Origin: Pseudomonas sp. K2I15
GTDB lineage: Bacteria; Pseudomonadota; Gammaproteobacteria; Pseudomonadales; Pseudomonadaceae
Assembly: GCF_002204795.1 (NCBI RefSeq)
Contig: NZ_NIXO01000050.1
Span: 1 to 46,894, forward strand
Direction of reading: 5' to 3'
Length of the DNA: 46,894 nucleotides
Both the position numbers and the translations under genes were made by a program. Below are positions 25,193-33,379 of this stretch, piece after piece. The notes beneath the pieces were generated by a model. That model saw nothing but the letters and a program-made list of their open reading frames with translations, searched no databases and was not told the DNA's origin. How positions within the stretch are numbered: the first letter of the stretch is position 1; the number at the start of each line of letters is the position of its first letter.

Positions 25193-25867
25193 ATGCGTAT
25201 TCTGGTTATCGAAGACGAACCTAAAACCGCCGATTATTTACATCAGGGATTGAGTGAAAGTGGCTATATCGTCGACTGTGCCGCCACCGGTGCCGACGGC
25301 TTGCATTTGTCCCGCCAGCACGCCTACGACCTGGTGATGCTGGACGTAAACCTGCCGTTGATGGATGGCTGGGATGTACTGCAACGTATCCGCCAGAACA
25401 GCAGCACGCGCATCATGATGCTGACCGCCCAGGGCCGCCTCGCCGACCGGATCAAGGGCCTGGACCTGGGCGCCGATGATTACCTGGTCAAGCCGTTTGA
25501 GTTCCCGGAACTACTGGCGCGGGTGCGCACCTTGATGCGCCGCAGCGTGCACTCGCCGGTGCCGGATGTGTTACGGGTGGCCGACCTGGAATTGGATCAA
25601 GGCCGCCACCGGGCGTTTCGTGGCTTGCAGCGCATCGACCTGACCACCAAGGAATTCGCCCTGCTGCATTTGCTGATGCGCCAGAGCGGCGTGGTGCTGT
25701 CGCGTACGCAAATTATCTCGTTCGTGTGGGACATGAACTTTGACTGCGACACCAACGTGGTGGAGGTGTCGATCCGCCGCCTGCGGGCGAAAATTGATGA
25801 CCCGTTCGAGCGCAAGTTGATCCATACCTTGCGCGGCGTGGGTTATGTGCTGGAAGACCGTGAGTAA
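25193..25867 (+). CDS. Second CzcR-type response regulator (orphan)
   Basis: This 224-residue OmpR-family regulator has receiver Asp51 (VMLDVNLP), Lys100 (DDYLVKPF) and a winged helix with IDLTTKEFALLHLLMR and DTNVVEVSIRRLRAKIDD. By eye it differs from CzcR (17284) at about 52 of 224 positions, so about 77% identity with no gaps. Differences are spread over the receiver, while much of the recognition region is unchanged; both probably bind the same sites. No kinase follows: the next gene is the CDF exporter on the other strand, three bases away. The gene probably has lost its kinase or uses CzcS. Confidence 0.9.
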   Translation: MRILVIEDEPKTADYLHQGLSESGYIVDCAATGADGLHLSRQHAYDLVMLDVNLPLMDGWDVLQRIRQNSSTRIMMLTAQGRLADRIKGLDLGADDYLVKPFEFPELLARVRTLMRRSVHSPVPDVLRVADLELDQGRHRAFRGLQRIDLTTKEFALLHLLMRQSGVVLSRTQIISFVWDMNFDCDTNVVEVSIRRLRAKIDDPFERKLIHTLRGVGYVLEDRE

Positions 25868-25870
25868 CGG

Positions 25871-26776
25871 TCAGGCGTGCACCTCGTCGTGCTCATCGTG
25901 GTGAAAGCCGTCGCCCTCGACCTGAATGGTCGCGTGGGAAATATCGAATTGTTCATGCAGTAACTCCGTCACCTGGCTGAGGATCTGTTGCTCGCAGCCT
26001 TGCGCCGAATCCGCCACCAGATGAGTACTCAGCACATTCTTGCCGCTGGTGAGCGCCCAGATATGCAGGTCGTGTACGTCCTTTACTCCGGGGACACCGC
26101 GAAGCGCCTGCTCCACCTTGTCGATATCGATGCCGTCCGGCACGCCTTGCAGCAGCACGTTCATGCTTTCCTTGAGCAGGGTCCAGGTGCGTGGCAACAC
26201 CCAAAAGCCAATCGCTGCCGCCACCAACGAATCCACCCAGCCCCAGCCGGTGTACATGATCACCAGCGCCGCGATAATCACGCCGATGGAGCCGAGCATG
26301 TCGCTCCAGACTTCCAGGTAGGCGCCCTTCACGTTGAGGCTTTCGCCACTGGCCGCACTCAGCAACCGCATGGCAATCAGGTTGACGATAAGCCCCAGCA
26401 CGGCGATCACCAGCATGCCGGTGGACTGGATCTCGGCGGGTGCCTGCAAGCGTTGATACGCCTCATAAAGGATGTAGAACGCCACGGCGAACAGCAGCAG
26501 CGCATTAAACGCCGCCGCCAGAATCTCGAAGCGTGCGTAGCCGAAAGTGCGCTTGCGGTCGGCGGCGCGCTTGGCCACCTGGATCGCCACCAGGGAAATC
26601 CCCAGGGCCAGGGCGTCGGTCATCATGTGCGCGGCGTCGGACAACAGCGCCAGGCTGCCGGTGATAAAGGCGCCGATCACCTCGGCAATCATGAAACTTG
26701 AGGTCAGCCCCAGGGCGATCCATAACTTGCGTTCGTGGCCGGCGCGTACTTGGGCGTGGCTGTGTCCTGCGCTCAT
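25871..26776 (-). CDS. czcD: Cation diffusion facilitator, CzcD type
   Basis: The 301-residue inner-membrane zinc/cobalt/cadmium-proton antiporter has six helices. The metal site is formed by His50 and Asp54 (SDAAHMMTD, helix 2) with Glu155 and Asp159 (YLEVWSDMLGS, helix 5), the CzcD form of the site. The cytoplasmic C-terminal domain (about 205-301) has VPGVKDVHDLHIW and ends HHDEHDEVHA. His residues near the N-terminus (GHSHAQVRAGH) are also typical. It exports metal from cytoplasm to periplasm, where CzcCBA takes over. A CopR/CzcR-like box lies about 65 bases upstream of its start. Confidence 0.93.
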   Translation of the reverse strand: MSAGHSHAQVRAGHERKLWIALGLTSSFMIAEVIGAFITGSLALLSDAAHMMTDALALGISLVAIQVAKRAADRKRTFGYARFEILAAAFNALLLFAVAFYILYEAYQRLQAPAEIQSTGMLVIAVLGLIVNLIAMRLLSAASGESLNVKGAYLEVWSDMLGSIGVIIAALVIMYTGWGWVDSLVAAAIGFWVLPRTWTLLKESMNVLLQGVPDGIDIDKVEQALRGVPGVKDVHDLHIWALTSGKNVLSTHLVADSAQGCEQQILSQVTELLHEQFDISHATIQVEGDGFHHDEHDEVHA

Positions 26777-26840
26777 GAAATGTCCTCGTGGGTCGTCGTC
26801 CGGTTGATCATAGAGCTATAGGCCAAAACCACCGGCATGG

Positions 26841-26856
26841 GTTACGAAATTGTCAT
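26841..26856 (-). promoter_or_regulatory. Candidate CzcR/CopR-type box upstream of czcD
   Basis: On the minus strand the site reads ATGACA-ATTTC-GTAAC, nine of eleven matches to CTGACA-N5-GTAAT. It lies 65 to 80 bases before the czcD start, in the AT-richer gap between czcD and gntP. Confidence 0.5.
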
Positions 26857-26993
26857 CACGGCGTCAGGTGGGCGTTACGCCGTGCGCACCAAAATTGAAC
26901 ATGAACGCTCTGGAACACTTCTATCAGGTATGCTTTTCGAGCAGGAAACAAAAAGAAACATATTAGCCAACCTGTTCGATAAGGAGTCCCGTT

Positions 26994-28364
26994 TTGGAGT
27001 TATCGACTGCCGCGTGGATGGTTCACGACACCCGCCTCATGCTCTGCGTATTACTGGCCATCGCCAGCATCATTGTGTTGATCAGCGCGACCAAGCTGCC
27101 GCCGTTCCTGTCGATCCTGATCGGCACGTTTATCGCCGGTGTCGGCGCAGGCTTGCCGCCGGAAGAAGTGGCCAAGGCGTTCAGCAAAGGCGCCGGGGCG
27201 ATCCTGGGTGAAGCCGGGATCATCATTGCCCTGGGCTCGATGCTCGGCGCGTTGATGGCCGAGTCCGGCGCTGCCGACCGTATTGCCACCACCCTGCTGG
27301 GGTTGGGCAAGGGCAAGTCGTTGCCTTGGGTGATGGCGCTGGTGGCGATGGTGATTGGCTTGCCGCTGTTCTTTGAAGTGGGCCTGGTGATGATGGTGCC
27401 GATCATCTTTGTGATGGCCAAGCGTTCGAACCAGCCGCTGCTGAAAATCGCAATTCCGGCGCTGGCGGGGATGACCACCTTGCACGCCCTGATGCCACCG
27501 CATCCGGGGCCGTTGATTGCGGTTGGCGCGTTGCACGCCGACCTGGGCCTGACCATGTTGCTGGGCTTCTGCCTGGCGGTGCCGGCGGTGATTCTGGCGG
27601 GCCCGCTGTACGGCAACTGGCTGTCCAAGCGCATGCACGTGGATGAGCCGGCCGACATTGGCGCGCTGTTCAGTGCACCGCCCAAGGCGCCGCGCCAACC
27701 GAGTTTTGGTGTGTCGCTGCTGATCATTTTGTTGCCGGTGATCCTGATGCTCGGCAGCACCCTGGCCAAGGTCGCCATGTCGCCGGAAAGCCCGGTGGCG
27801 CTGACGTTGAAGTTCCTCGGTGAGCCGTTGATCGCGCTGGGCCTGGCGGTGATTGCCGCGGTGATTTGCCTGGGCTGGGCCAGCGGCATGCCGCGGGCTG
27901 AGGTCGGCAATACCCTGCGTAAAGCGCTGGCACCGATCGCCGTGCTGTTGCTGACCATCGGCGCGGGTGGCGGGTTGAAGCAAACCCTGCTGGATGCCGG
28001 CGTGAGCCAGACCATCAGCAAGGTGGCCGAAGGCGCACACATGCCGTACCTGTTGCTGGCTTGGTTGATCGCGGTGGCGCTGCGTCAGGCTACAGGCTCG
28101 GCGACCGTCGCCACCACTACCACGGCGGGCATCCTGGCGCCGATGATGGCGGGCTTGGCGGCAACGCAAAGCTCACTGGTCGCCCTGGCGATTGGTGCCG
28201 GCTCGGTGTTCTTCTGCCACGTCAACGACGCCGGCTTCTGGATGGTGCGTGAGTACTTCGGCTTGCAGTTGAAGCAGACGATTTGGGTGTGGTCAGTGTT
28301 GCAGACCATCGTGTCGGTGGTGGGCCTGGTGGGCACATTGCTGATGTGGCACTTCCTCACCTGA
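26994..28364 (+). CDS. GntP-family gluconate (sugar-acid) permease
   Basis: This 456-residue inner-membrane symporter has about 12-14 helices. Family motifs are PPFLSILIGTFIAGVGAGL, GLPLFFEVGLVMMVPII, LMPPHPGPLIAVGAL and ATGSATVATTTTAGI, with FCHVNDAGFWMVREYFGL near the end. GntP members take up gluconate and related sugar acids with protons. A TTG at 26994 is the likely start: AAGGAG precedes it by nine bases, whereas the first in-frame ATG (27018) has none. No gluconate kinase or GntR regulator is adjacent, so the substrate is open. Confidence 0.9.
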   Translation: MELSTAAWMVHDTRLMLCVLLAIASIIVLISATKLPPFLSILIGTFIAGVGAGLPPEEVAKAFSKGAGAILGEAGIIIALGSMLGALMAESGAADRIATTLLGLGKGKSLPWVMALVAMVIGLPLFFEVGLVMMVPIIFVMAKRSNQPLLKIAIPALAGMTTLHALMPPHPGPLIAVGALHADLGLTMLLGFCLAVPAVILAGPLYGNWLSKRMHVDEPADIGALFSAPPKAPRQPSFGVSLLIILLPVILMLGSTLAKVAMSPESPVALTLKFLGEPLIALGLAVIAAVICLGWASGMPRAEVGNTLRKALAPIAVLLLTIGAGGGLKQTLLDAGVSQTISKVAEGAHMPYLLLAWLIAVALRQATGSATVATTTTAGILAPMMAGLAATQSSLVALAIGAGSVFFCHVNDAGFWMVREYFGLQLKQTIWVWSVLQTIVSVVGLVGTLLMWHFLT

Positions 28365-28373
28365 GGATCTGAT

Positions 28374-28404
28374 GATCGTTCCCACGCTCCGCGTAGGAAC
28401 GATC
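28374..28404. repeat. Hairpin repeat between convergent gntP-type and MFS genes
   Basis: GATCGTTCCCACGC and GCGTAGGAACGATC pair over 14 positions with one C-A mismatch around a three-base loop. Sequences like GTTCCCACGC..GCGTGGGAAC recur in Pseudomonas intergenic regions. There is no T-run, but its place between two stop codons fits a bidirectional termination or mRNA-end role. It overlaps the MFS stop by two bases. Confidence 0.65.
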
Positions 28405-29686
28405 AGGTGGGTTGGCGCTTGCCAAAATGCGCCGCACTCACTGCGCCCACCGCGCCCATCACCACGCAATACCCCACACAGATCCACGCACTGGTGGGCA
28501 TCAACGCGATCAGCATCAGCGGCGTGGTACTCGCCCACAGCGCATACGCAATGTTGTAGGTGAAGGAAATCCCCGACACGCGCACCTGCGCCGGGAACAG
28601 GCTGACCATCACCGACGGCACCGCGCCCACCACCCCACAACTCAACCCGGCAATCGCATACGCTGCGCCCAACCACACGCCGCCCGCAATCAGGCTGGCA
28701 TACAGCACGGCAATCCCCACCGGCAGCAGCAGGCTGTAGACCAACACCGCGCGCCAGGCGCCGATGCGGTCCACCAGCAGGCCGGCCAGCACGCAACCAA
28801 TGTTCAGGAACACGATGCCCAACGCGCTCAGGGCGAAGGTGTGGCTGGGGCTCATGCCGAAGGTTTTCTGCATCATGGTCGGGGTGATCACCACCAATAC
28901 CACCACGGCAGAGGTGAGTACGCAGGTGAGGATCATTGCCGGCAGCAACGCGTTGCGGTGTTCGCGCAGGACGGTGCGCAGCGGCAGTTCAGCGCCAGCT
29001 TGGCGGCGCGCCTGCATTTGCAGGAACACCGGGGTTTCGCTGAGCCAGCGCCGCAGCCATACGCCGATCACGCCGAATACACCGCCCAGCAGGAAAGGGA
29101 AGCGCCAGGCGTAGTCGAGGATTTCGGCCGGGGTGAAGGCTTGCGCCAGCAGTGTCGCGGTCAGCGCGCCGAGCAGGTAACCGAAGGTCAACCCGGCTTG
29201 CAGGAAGCCCAGGGCATAGCCGCGATGCTTATCCGGTGCGTGTTCGGCGACGAATACCCAGGCGCTGGGCACTTCCCCGCCCACCGCCGCGCCCTGGAGG
29301 ATGCGCAGCGCCAGCAGGATCAAGGGGGCGAAATAGCCGATTTGCGCGTAGGTGGGCATGATCCCGATCAGCAGGCAGGGCAAGGCCATCATCAGGATGC
29401 TCAGGCTGAACACCCGTTTGCGCCCCAGGTGATCGGCGAAGTGCGCCATCAGGATGCCGCCCAGCGGGCGTGCCAGGTAGCCGGTGACGAAGATCCCGAA
29501 GCTTTGCAGCAGGCGCAGCCACTCGGGCATTTCCGGTGGGAAGAACAGCTGGCTGAGGGTCAGCGCGAAAAATACGAAGATGATGAAGTCGTAGATTTCC
29601 AGGGCCCCGCCCAGGGCGGCCAGGCCCAGGGTTTTGTAGTCGGAGCGGGAGAAACGCTGCGCCTGTGGATAAGAGGTGGCAGTCAT
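28403..29686 (-). CDS. MFS metabolite/proton symporter (MHS family)
   Basis: This 427-residue inner-membrane protein has 12 helices. The start region TLGLAALGGALEIYDFIIFV and the loop motif HFADHLGRKRVFSLSILMMA are those of the metabolite:H+ symporter family (KgtP, ProP, ShiA, CitA). LRILQGAAVGGEVPSAWVFV with the acidic residue in helix 4-5 is also typical. Substrates in this family are di- or tricarboxylates, shikimate or betaines; none can be chosen here. It is divergent to the atoE-type gene, with a 14-base palindrome in the shared upstream region. Confidence 0.9.
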   Translation of the reverse strand: MTATSYPQAQRFSRSDYKTLGLAALGGALEIYDFIIFVFFALTLSQLFFPPEMPEWLRLLQSFGIFVTGYLARPLGGILMAHFADHLGRKRVFSLSILMMALPCLLIGIMPTYAQIGYFAPLILLALRILQGAAVGGEVPSAWVFVAEHAPDKHRGYALGFLQAGLTFGYLLGALTATLLAQAFTPAEILDYAWRFPFLLGGVFGVIGVWLRRWLSETPVFLQMQARRQAGAELPLRTVLREHRNALLPAMILTCVLTSAVVVLVVITPTMMQKTFGMSPSHTFALSALGIVFLNIGCVLAGLLVDRIGAWRAVLVYSLLLPVGIAVLYASLIAGGVWLGAAYAIAGLSCGVVGAVPSVMVSLFPAQVRVSGISFTYNIAYALWASTTPLMLIALMPTSAWICVGYCVVMGAVGAVSAAHFGKRQPT

Positions 29687-29772
29687 GTGAAAGCTCGGCA
29701 GACAAACAAAATGGACAGCAGGTTATGAGCTGGGCCGGGTGATGGCAATCACGCTGGATATATTTGCTTTAC

Positions 29773-29786
29773 TCATTGATCAATGA
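29773..29786. promoter_or_regulatory. Perfect 14-base palindrome between divergent transporters
   Basis: TCATTGATCAATGA is self-complementary over all 14 bases. It lies 87 bases upstream of the MFS start and 89 bases upstream of the AtoE-like start, a position expected of an operator for both. No regulator gene is adjacent, so the cognate factor is unknown. Confidence 0.45.
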
Positions 29787-29874
29787 AGATAACTACATTC
29801 CCAAATGAATAGCCGTAGAGGAACATGCAGCAAAACTGCCGCCCCCATAATAAATACAAATAGAGGTACTGAAC

Positions 29875-31293
29875 GTGGCCGATGCTATCGAAGAAAGCCG
29901 CTACGCCCGATTCGCCCTGCGTTGTTCAAACTTCGCCGAGCGCTGGTTCCCTGACTCCTGGGTGTTTGCCGCCCTCGCCGTGATCATTGTCGCCGTGGCG
30001 ACCCTGAGCATGGGCGCCGCGCCGACCGAGGCCGCCAAGGCGTTTGGTGACGGTTTCTGGAGTTTGATCCCGTTCACCATGCAAATGGCCTTTGTGGTGA
30101 TTGGCGGGTATGTGGTTGCCAGCTCCCCGCCCGCCGTGAAATTGATCGATCGCCTGGCGCGCATCCCGAAGAACGGCCGCTCTGCCGTGGCGTGGGTGGC
30201 GCTGATTTCGATGGTCGCCTCGTTGCTCAACTGGGGCTTGTCCTTGGTGTTCGGCGGTTTGCTGGTGCGGGCACTGGCCCGTCGTACGGATTTGCGCATG
30301 GATTACCGCGCTGCCGGTGCGGCGGCCTATTTGGGCCTGGGCGCGGTATGGGCGCTGGGGCTGTCGTCGTCGGCGGCGCAGTTGCAGGCCAACCCGGCCA
30401 GTTTGCCGCCGTCGATTTTGTCAATCACCGGGATGATCCCGTTCACCGACACCATCTTTCTGTGGCAATCCGGCGTGCTGTTGCTGGCGCTGATCGTGGT
30501 CTCGCTGATCATCGCCTACGCCACTGCGCCCGGGCCGAACTCCGCGCGTGACGCCAAGGCCTGCGGTGTCGACCCGGCCTTCAACCTGCCCAAGCCGCAG
30601 CCACCGACCCGTCCGGGCGAGTGGCTGGAACACAGCCCGTTGCTGACCATCCTGCTGGCCTTACTGGCGGCCGGGTGGCTGTTCCATGAGTTCTCGACCA
30701 AGCCGGCGATCAGCGCGATCTCGGGGCTCAACACCTACAACTTCCTGTTCCTGATGGTGGGTGCGTTGCTGCACTGGCGCCCGCGCAGCTTCCTCGATGC
30801 GGTGGCCCGGGCGGTGCCGACCACCACCGGGGTGCTGATCCAGTTCCCGTTGTATGGCTCGATTGCGGCGTTGATGACGGTGGTGAAAGGCGGTGACGGT
30901 TCGACCTTGGCGCACCATATCTCGACCTTTTTCACCTCGATCGCGTCCCACGACACCTACGCGCTGTTGATGGGCGTGTACTCGGCGGTGCTGGGCTTCT
31001 TTATCCCGTCGGGCGGCGGCAAGTGGATCATCGAGGCGCCGTATGTGATGCAGGTCGCCAATGACCTGGAATATCACCTGGGCTGGGCGGTGCAGATCTA
31101 CAACGCCGCCGAGGCGCTGCCAAACCTGATCAACCCGTTCTATATGCTGCCGCTGCTGGGCGTGCTGGGGTTGAAGGCGCGGGATTTGATTGGTTTCTCG
31201 TTTGTGCAGTTGCTGGTGCACACGCCGCTGGTGCTGTTTTTGCTGTGGGCGCTGGGCACGACGCTTAAATATTTGCCGCCGGTGATGCCGTAA
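29875..31293 (+). CDS. atoE: AtoE-family short-chain fatty acid transporter
   Basis: The 472-residue inner-membrane protein has about 12 helices. Conserved parts are ERWFPDSWVFA at the start, NWGLSLVFGGLLVRALAR, TTTGVLIQFPLYGSIAALM and FIPSGGGKWIIEAPYVM, then EALPNLINPFYMLPLLG near the end. AtoE proteins take up short-chain fatty acids such as acetoacetate or butyrate. The start is a GTG with AGAGG nine bases upstream. No ato catabolic genes or HBDH are within the window, so it stands apart from the usual operon. Confidence 0.9.
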   Translation: MADAIEESRYARFALRCSNFAERWFPDSWVFAALAVIIVAVATLSMGAAPTEAAKAFGDGFWSLIPFTMQMAFVVIGGYVVASSPPAVKLIDRLARIPKNGRSAVAWVALISMVASLLNWGLSLVFGGLLVRALARRTDLRMDYRAAGAAAYLGLGAVWALGLSSSAAQLQANPASLPPSILSITGMIPFTDTIFLWQSGVLLLALIVVSLIIAYATAPGPNSARDAKACGVDPAFNLPKPQPPTRPGEWLEHSPLLTILLALLAAGWLFHEFSTKPAISAISGLNTYNFLFLMVGALLHWRPRSFLDAVARAVPTTTGVLIQFPLYGSIAALMTVVKGGDGSTLAHHISTFFTSIASHDTYALLMGVYSAVLGFFIPSGGGKWIIEAPYVMQVANDLEYHLGWAVQIYNAAEALPNLINPFYMLPLLGVLGLKARDLIGFSFVQLLVHTPLVLFLLWALGTTLKYLPPVMP

Positions 31294-31347
31294 ACGCTTC
31301 TGTCACATTGCCTGCTTAAGCTTCTCACCCAGGCCCGGCAACGCCTC

Positions 31348-31384
31348 TTGTACCGTGATCGGCACCCCGCCGATCACGGTACAA
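31348..31384. repeat. Perfect 15-bp inverted repeat after the atoE-type gene
   Basis: TTGTACCGTGATCGG (31348-31362) and CCGATCACGGTACAA (31370-31384) are exact reverse complements around a seven-base loop CACCCCG. There is no T-run after it on either strand. It lies in the 264-base gap between atoE and the phosphatase. The minus strand here also reads a short open frame of about 33 codons ending IGGVPITVQEALPGLGEKLK plus QAM and stop near 31303, which could be the tail of a lost gene. Confidence 0.7.
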
Positions 31385-31557
31385 ATGAGTGCGTCGCAGC
31401 GCGGTCACGTTACAAAACCCGTCAGTCACAAACAGTTCCCTTACGCCCTAAGGCCTCGCCTTATAGACTGAAGCGTTTAAGCTTTGCCATATTTCACGCC
31501 ACTTCAATGAAACATCCAGCAATAAAATAAACCAAAAACAGCAGTGAGAAGCCTCGG

Positions 31558-33258
31558 ATGACTGACGAAACAGAAGACCAGAACGCCTCCAAAAATGCCT
31601 CCGACACGCTCCCCGACTCCAGCCGTCGGCGCTTTTTAGGCGGGGTTGCCGTACTCGGCGCCGGAGCCACCCTGAGCGCCTGCGGCGGCACGGCTGACCA
31701 GCCGGGCCCGGCGGTCGACCGCGAACTGTCTCCTGCGGAGCTGGACAAGGCCCTGCACGACAACGTGAAAAACGTAGTGGTGATCTACGGCGAGAACCGC
31801 AGCTTCAACAATCTGTTTGCCGATTTCCCCGGCGTGGAAAGCCCGCTCTCCGCGCTAAAGCCCGCCGACTACCAGCAGCACGACCGCGACGGCAGCCTGC
31901 TGGACACCTTGCCTGAGGTGTGGGGCGGCGTGAACCAGTTGGGTCCGCAGACCATCGACGGGGTGATCTACCCCAGCGCCACCCAATATCAGGAACACTT
32001 GCCCAACGCACCTTTCGCGTTGAAAGGCCCGGACGGTGAAGACCTGCCGCTGGCCCTGGTCACCCGCGACCTGTGGCACGTGTTCTATCAAAACCAGATG
32101 CAGATCAACGGCGGCAAGAACGACCGGTTCGTCGCCTGGGCCGACTCGGGTGGGCTGACCTTCGGCCATTACCCGCAAACGCGCTATTCCCTGCGCCTGT
32201 GGGACGTGGCCAAGGAATTTGTGCTGTGCGATAACTTCTTCCAGGGCGCCTTTGGCGGTTCGTACCTCAACCACCAGTACCTGATCAGCGCCCAGGTGCC
32301 GTTCTACCCGGACGCCGCCAACTCGGTGGCCAAGTCGCAGATGGCCACGCTGCAAAGCGATGACCCGACCGACACGCGCCTCAAGCCGCTGGACAAATCC
32401 CCGGCCAGCGCCATGACCGGCCCGCCGCAATTCGGCCCGAGCGCACTGACCCCGGACGGCTACGCAGTGAACACCATGGCGCCGCCTTACTGGCCCACCT
32501 GGATCCGCGACCCGGAACGCCCGGACTACGCCAAGCCGGACCTGCCCAGCGTATTGGTGCCACAGTCCCACGAACACATCGGCGACAAGCTGTCGAAGAA
32601 GAACGTCGACTGGGCCTGGTACGGCGGCGCGTGGCAGGCCACGATCGAGGAGCACAAGGATTCGGCAGCGATTCCGAAGATCCCGAGCTTTCAGTACCAC
32701 CATCAGCCGTTCAACTACTTCAAGCAGCAAGGCCCGGAAAACCCGGTAGAGCGCAAGAAGCGCCTGCGCGATGGCGGCCTGGGCGATGAGCCAAGCACCA
32801 ACCATTTCATGGCCGATGCCCAGGCGGGCACGCTGCCGGCGGTGAGTTTCTACAAGCCCCAGGGCAACCTGAACATGCACGCCGGTTACGCCGACGTGGC
32901 CTCGGGCGACCGGCACATCACCCGCACCTTGAAGATGCTGCAGGAAAGCCCGCAGTGGAAAAACATGGTGGTGATCATCACTGTCGACGAGAACGGCGGC
33001 TGGTGGGACCACGTAGCACCGCCAAAAGGCGACCGTTGGGGCCCGGGCACACGTATTCCGGCGCTGGTGATTTCACCGTTCGCGCGCAAGGGTACGGTGG
33101 ACCATACGGTGTACGACACGGCGTCGATCCTGCGCCTGATCACCCGGGTATTCCAGCTGGAGAAACTCGATGGCATCAAGCTGCGGGACGAGTCGATGGT
33201 CGCCCGCGGCCAGAAACCCATGGGTGACCTGACCAACGCGCTGCACTTCAAGGTGTAG
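31558..33258 (+). CDS. AcpA-like phosphoesterase (Tat-exported acid phosphatase family)
   Basis: This 566-residue precursor belongs to the phosphoesterase family that includes AcpA and phospholipase C. A twin-arginine signal (SSRRRFLGG, residues 21-29) ends in a lipobox LSAC with Cys42, so it is probably a Tat-exported lipoprotein. VVVIYGENRSFNNLF carries the first metal ligands. Ser235 in FGGSYLNHQYL is the expected nucleophile. Asp477-Glu478 in ITVDENGGWWDHVAPP bind metal. The family hydrolyses phosphate esters in the periplasm or outside. A weak inverted repeat follows the stop. Confidence 0.88.
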   Translation: MTDETEDQNASKNASDTLPDSSRRRFLGGVAVLGAGATLSACGGTADQPGPAVDRELSPAELDKALHDNVKNVVVIYGENRSFNNLFADFPGVESPLSALKPADYQQHDRDGSLLDTLPEVWGGVNQLGPQTIDGVIYPSATQYQEHLPNAPFALKGPDGEDLPLALVTRDLWHVFYQNQMQINGGKNDRFVAWADSGGLTFGHYPQTRYSLRLWDVAKEFVLCDNFFQGAFGGSYLNHQYLISAQVPFYPDAANSVAKSQMATLQSDDPTDTRLKPLDKSPASAMTGPPQFGPSALTPDGYAVNTMAPPYWPTWIRDPERPDYAKPDLPSVLVPQSHEHIGDKLSKKNVDWAWYGGAWQATIEEHKDSAAIPKIPSFQYHHQPFNYFKQQGPENPVERKKRLRDGGLGDEPSTNHFMADAQAGTLPAVSFYKPQGNLNMHAGYADVASGDRHITRTLKMLQESPQWKNMVVIITVDENGGWWDHVAPPKGDRWGPGTRIPALVISPFARKGTVDHTVYDTASILRLITRVFQLEKLDGIKLRDESMVARGQKPMGDLTNALHFKV

Positions 33259-33279
33259 ACGCGCTTACCCAAAAGCGAC

Positions 33280-33306
33280 AAGCGCGCAGTTTTTCTACGC
33301 GCTTTT
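33280..33306 (+). terminator. Possible terminator after the phosphatase
   Basis: AAGCGCG and CGCGCTT pair around an 11-base T-rich loop, followed by TTCCC. The T-tract is short, so this is a weak candidate. Confidence 0.4.
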
Positions 33307-33379
33307 CCCGGTCAACCGCTACTGTGTGAGGGTGGGCATTCACCCCGCGCAGACGGGCTTTCGCTGACAGGGAACCATC

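Noticed and set aside
26837..27211. Plus-strand frame starting MGYEIVITASGG before the gntP-type gene
   Set aside because: It overlaps the clear GntP frame by more than 200 bases in another phase. Its later part is a shadow of that gene, and no ribosome site precedes it.
31390..31440. Possible Pho box before the AcpA-like phosphatase
   Set aside because: GTTACAAA and GTCACAAA are present as near repeats, but their 16-base period does not match the 11-base period of Pho boxes.
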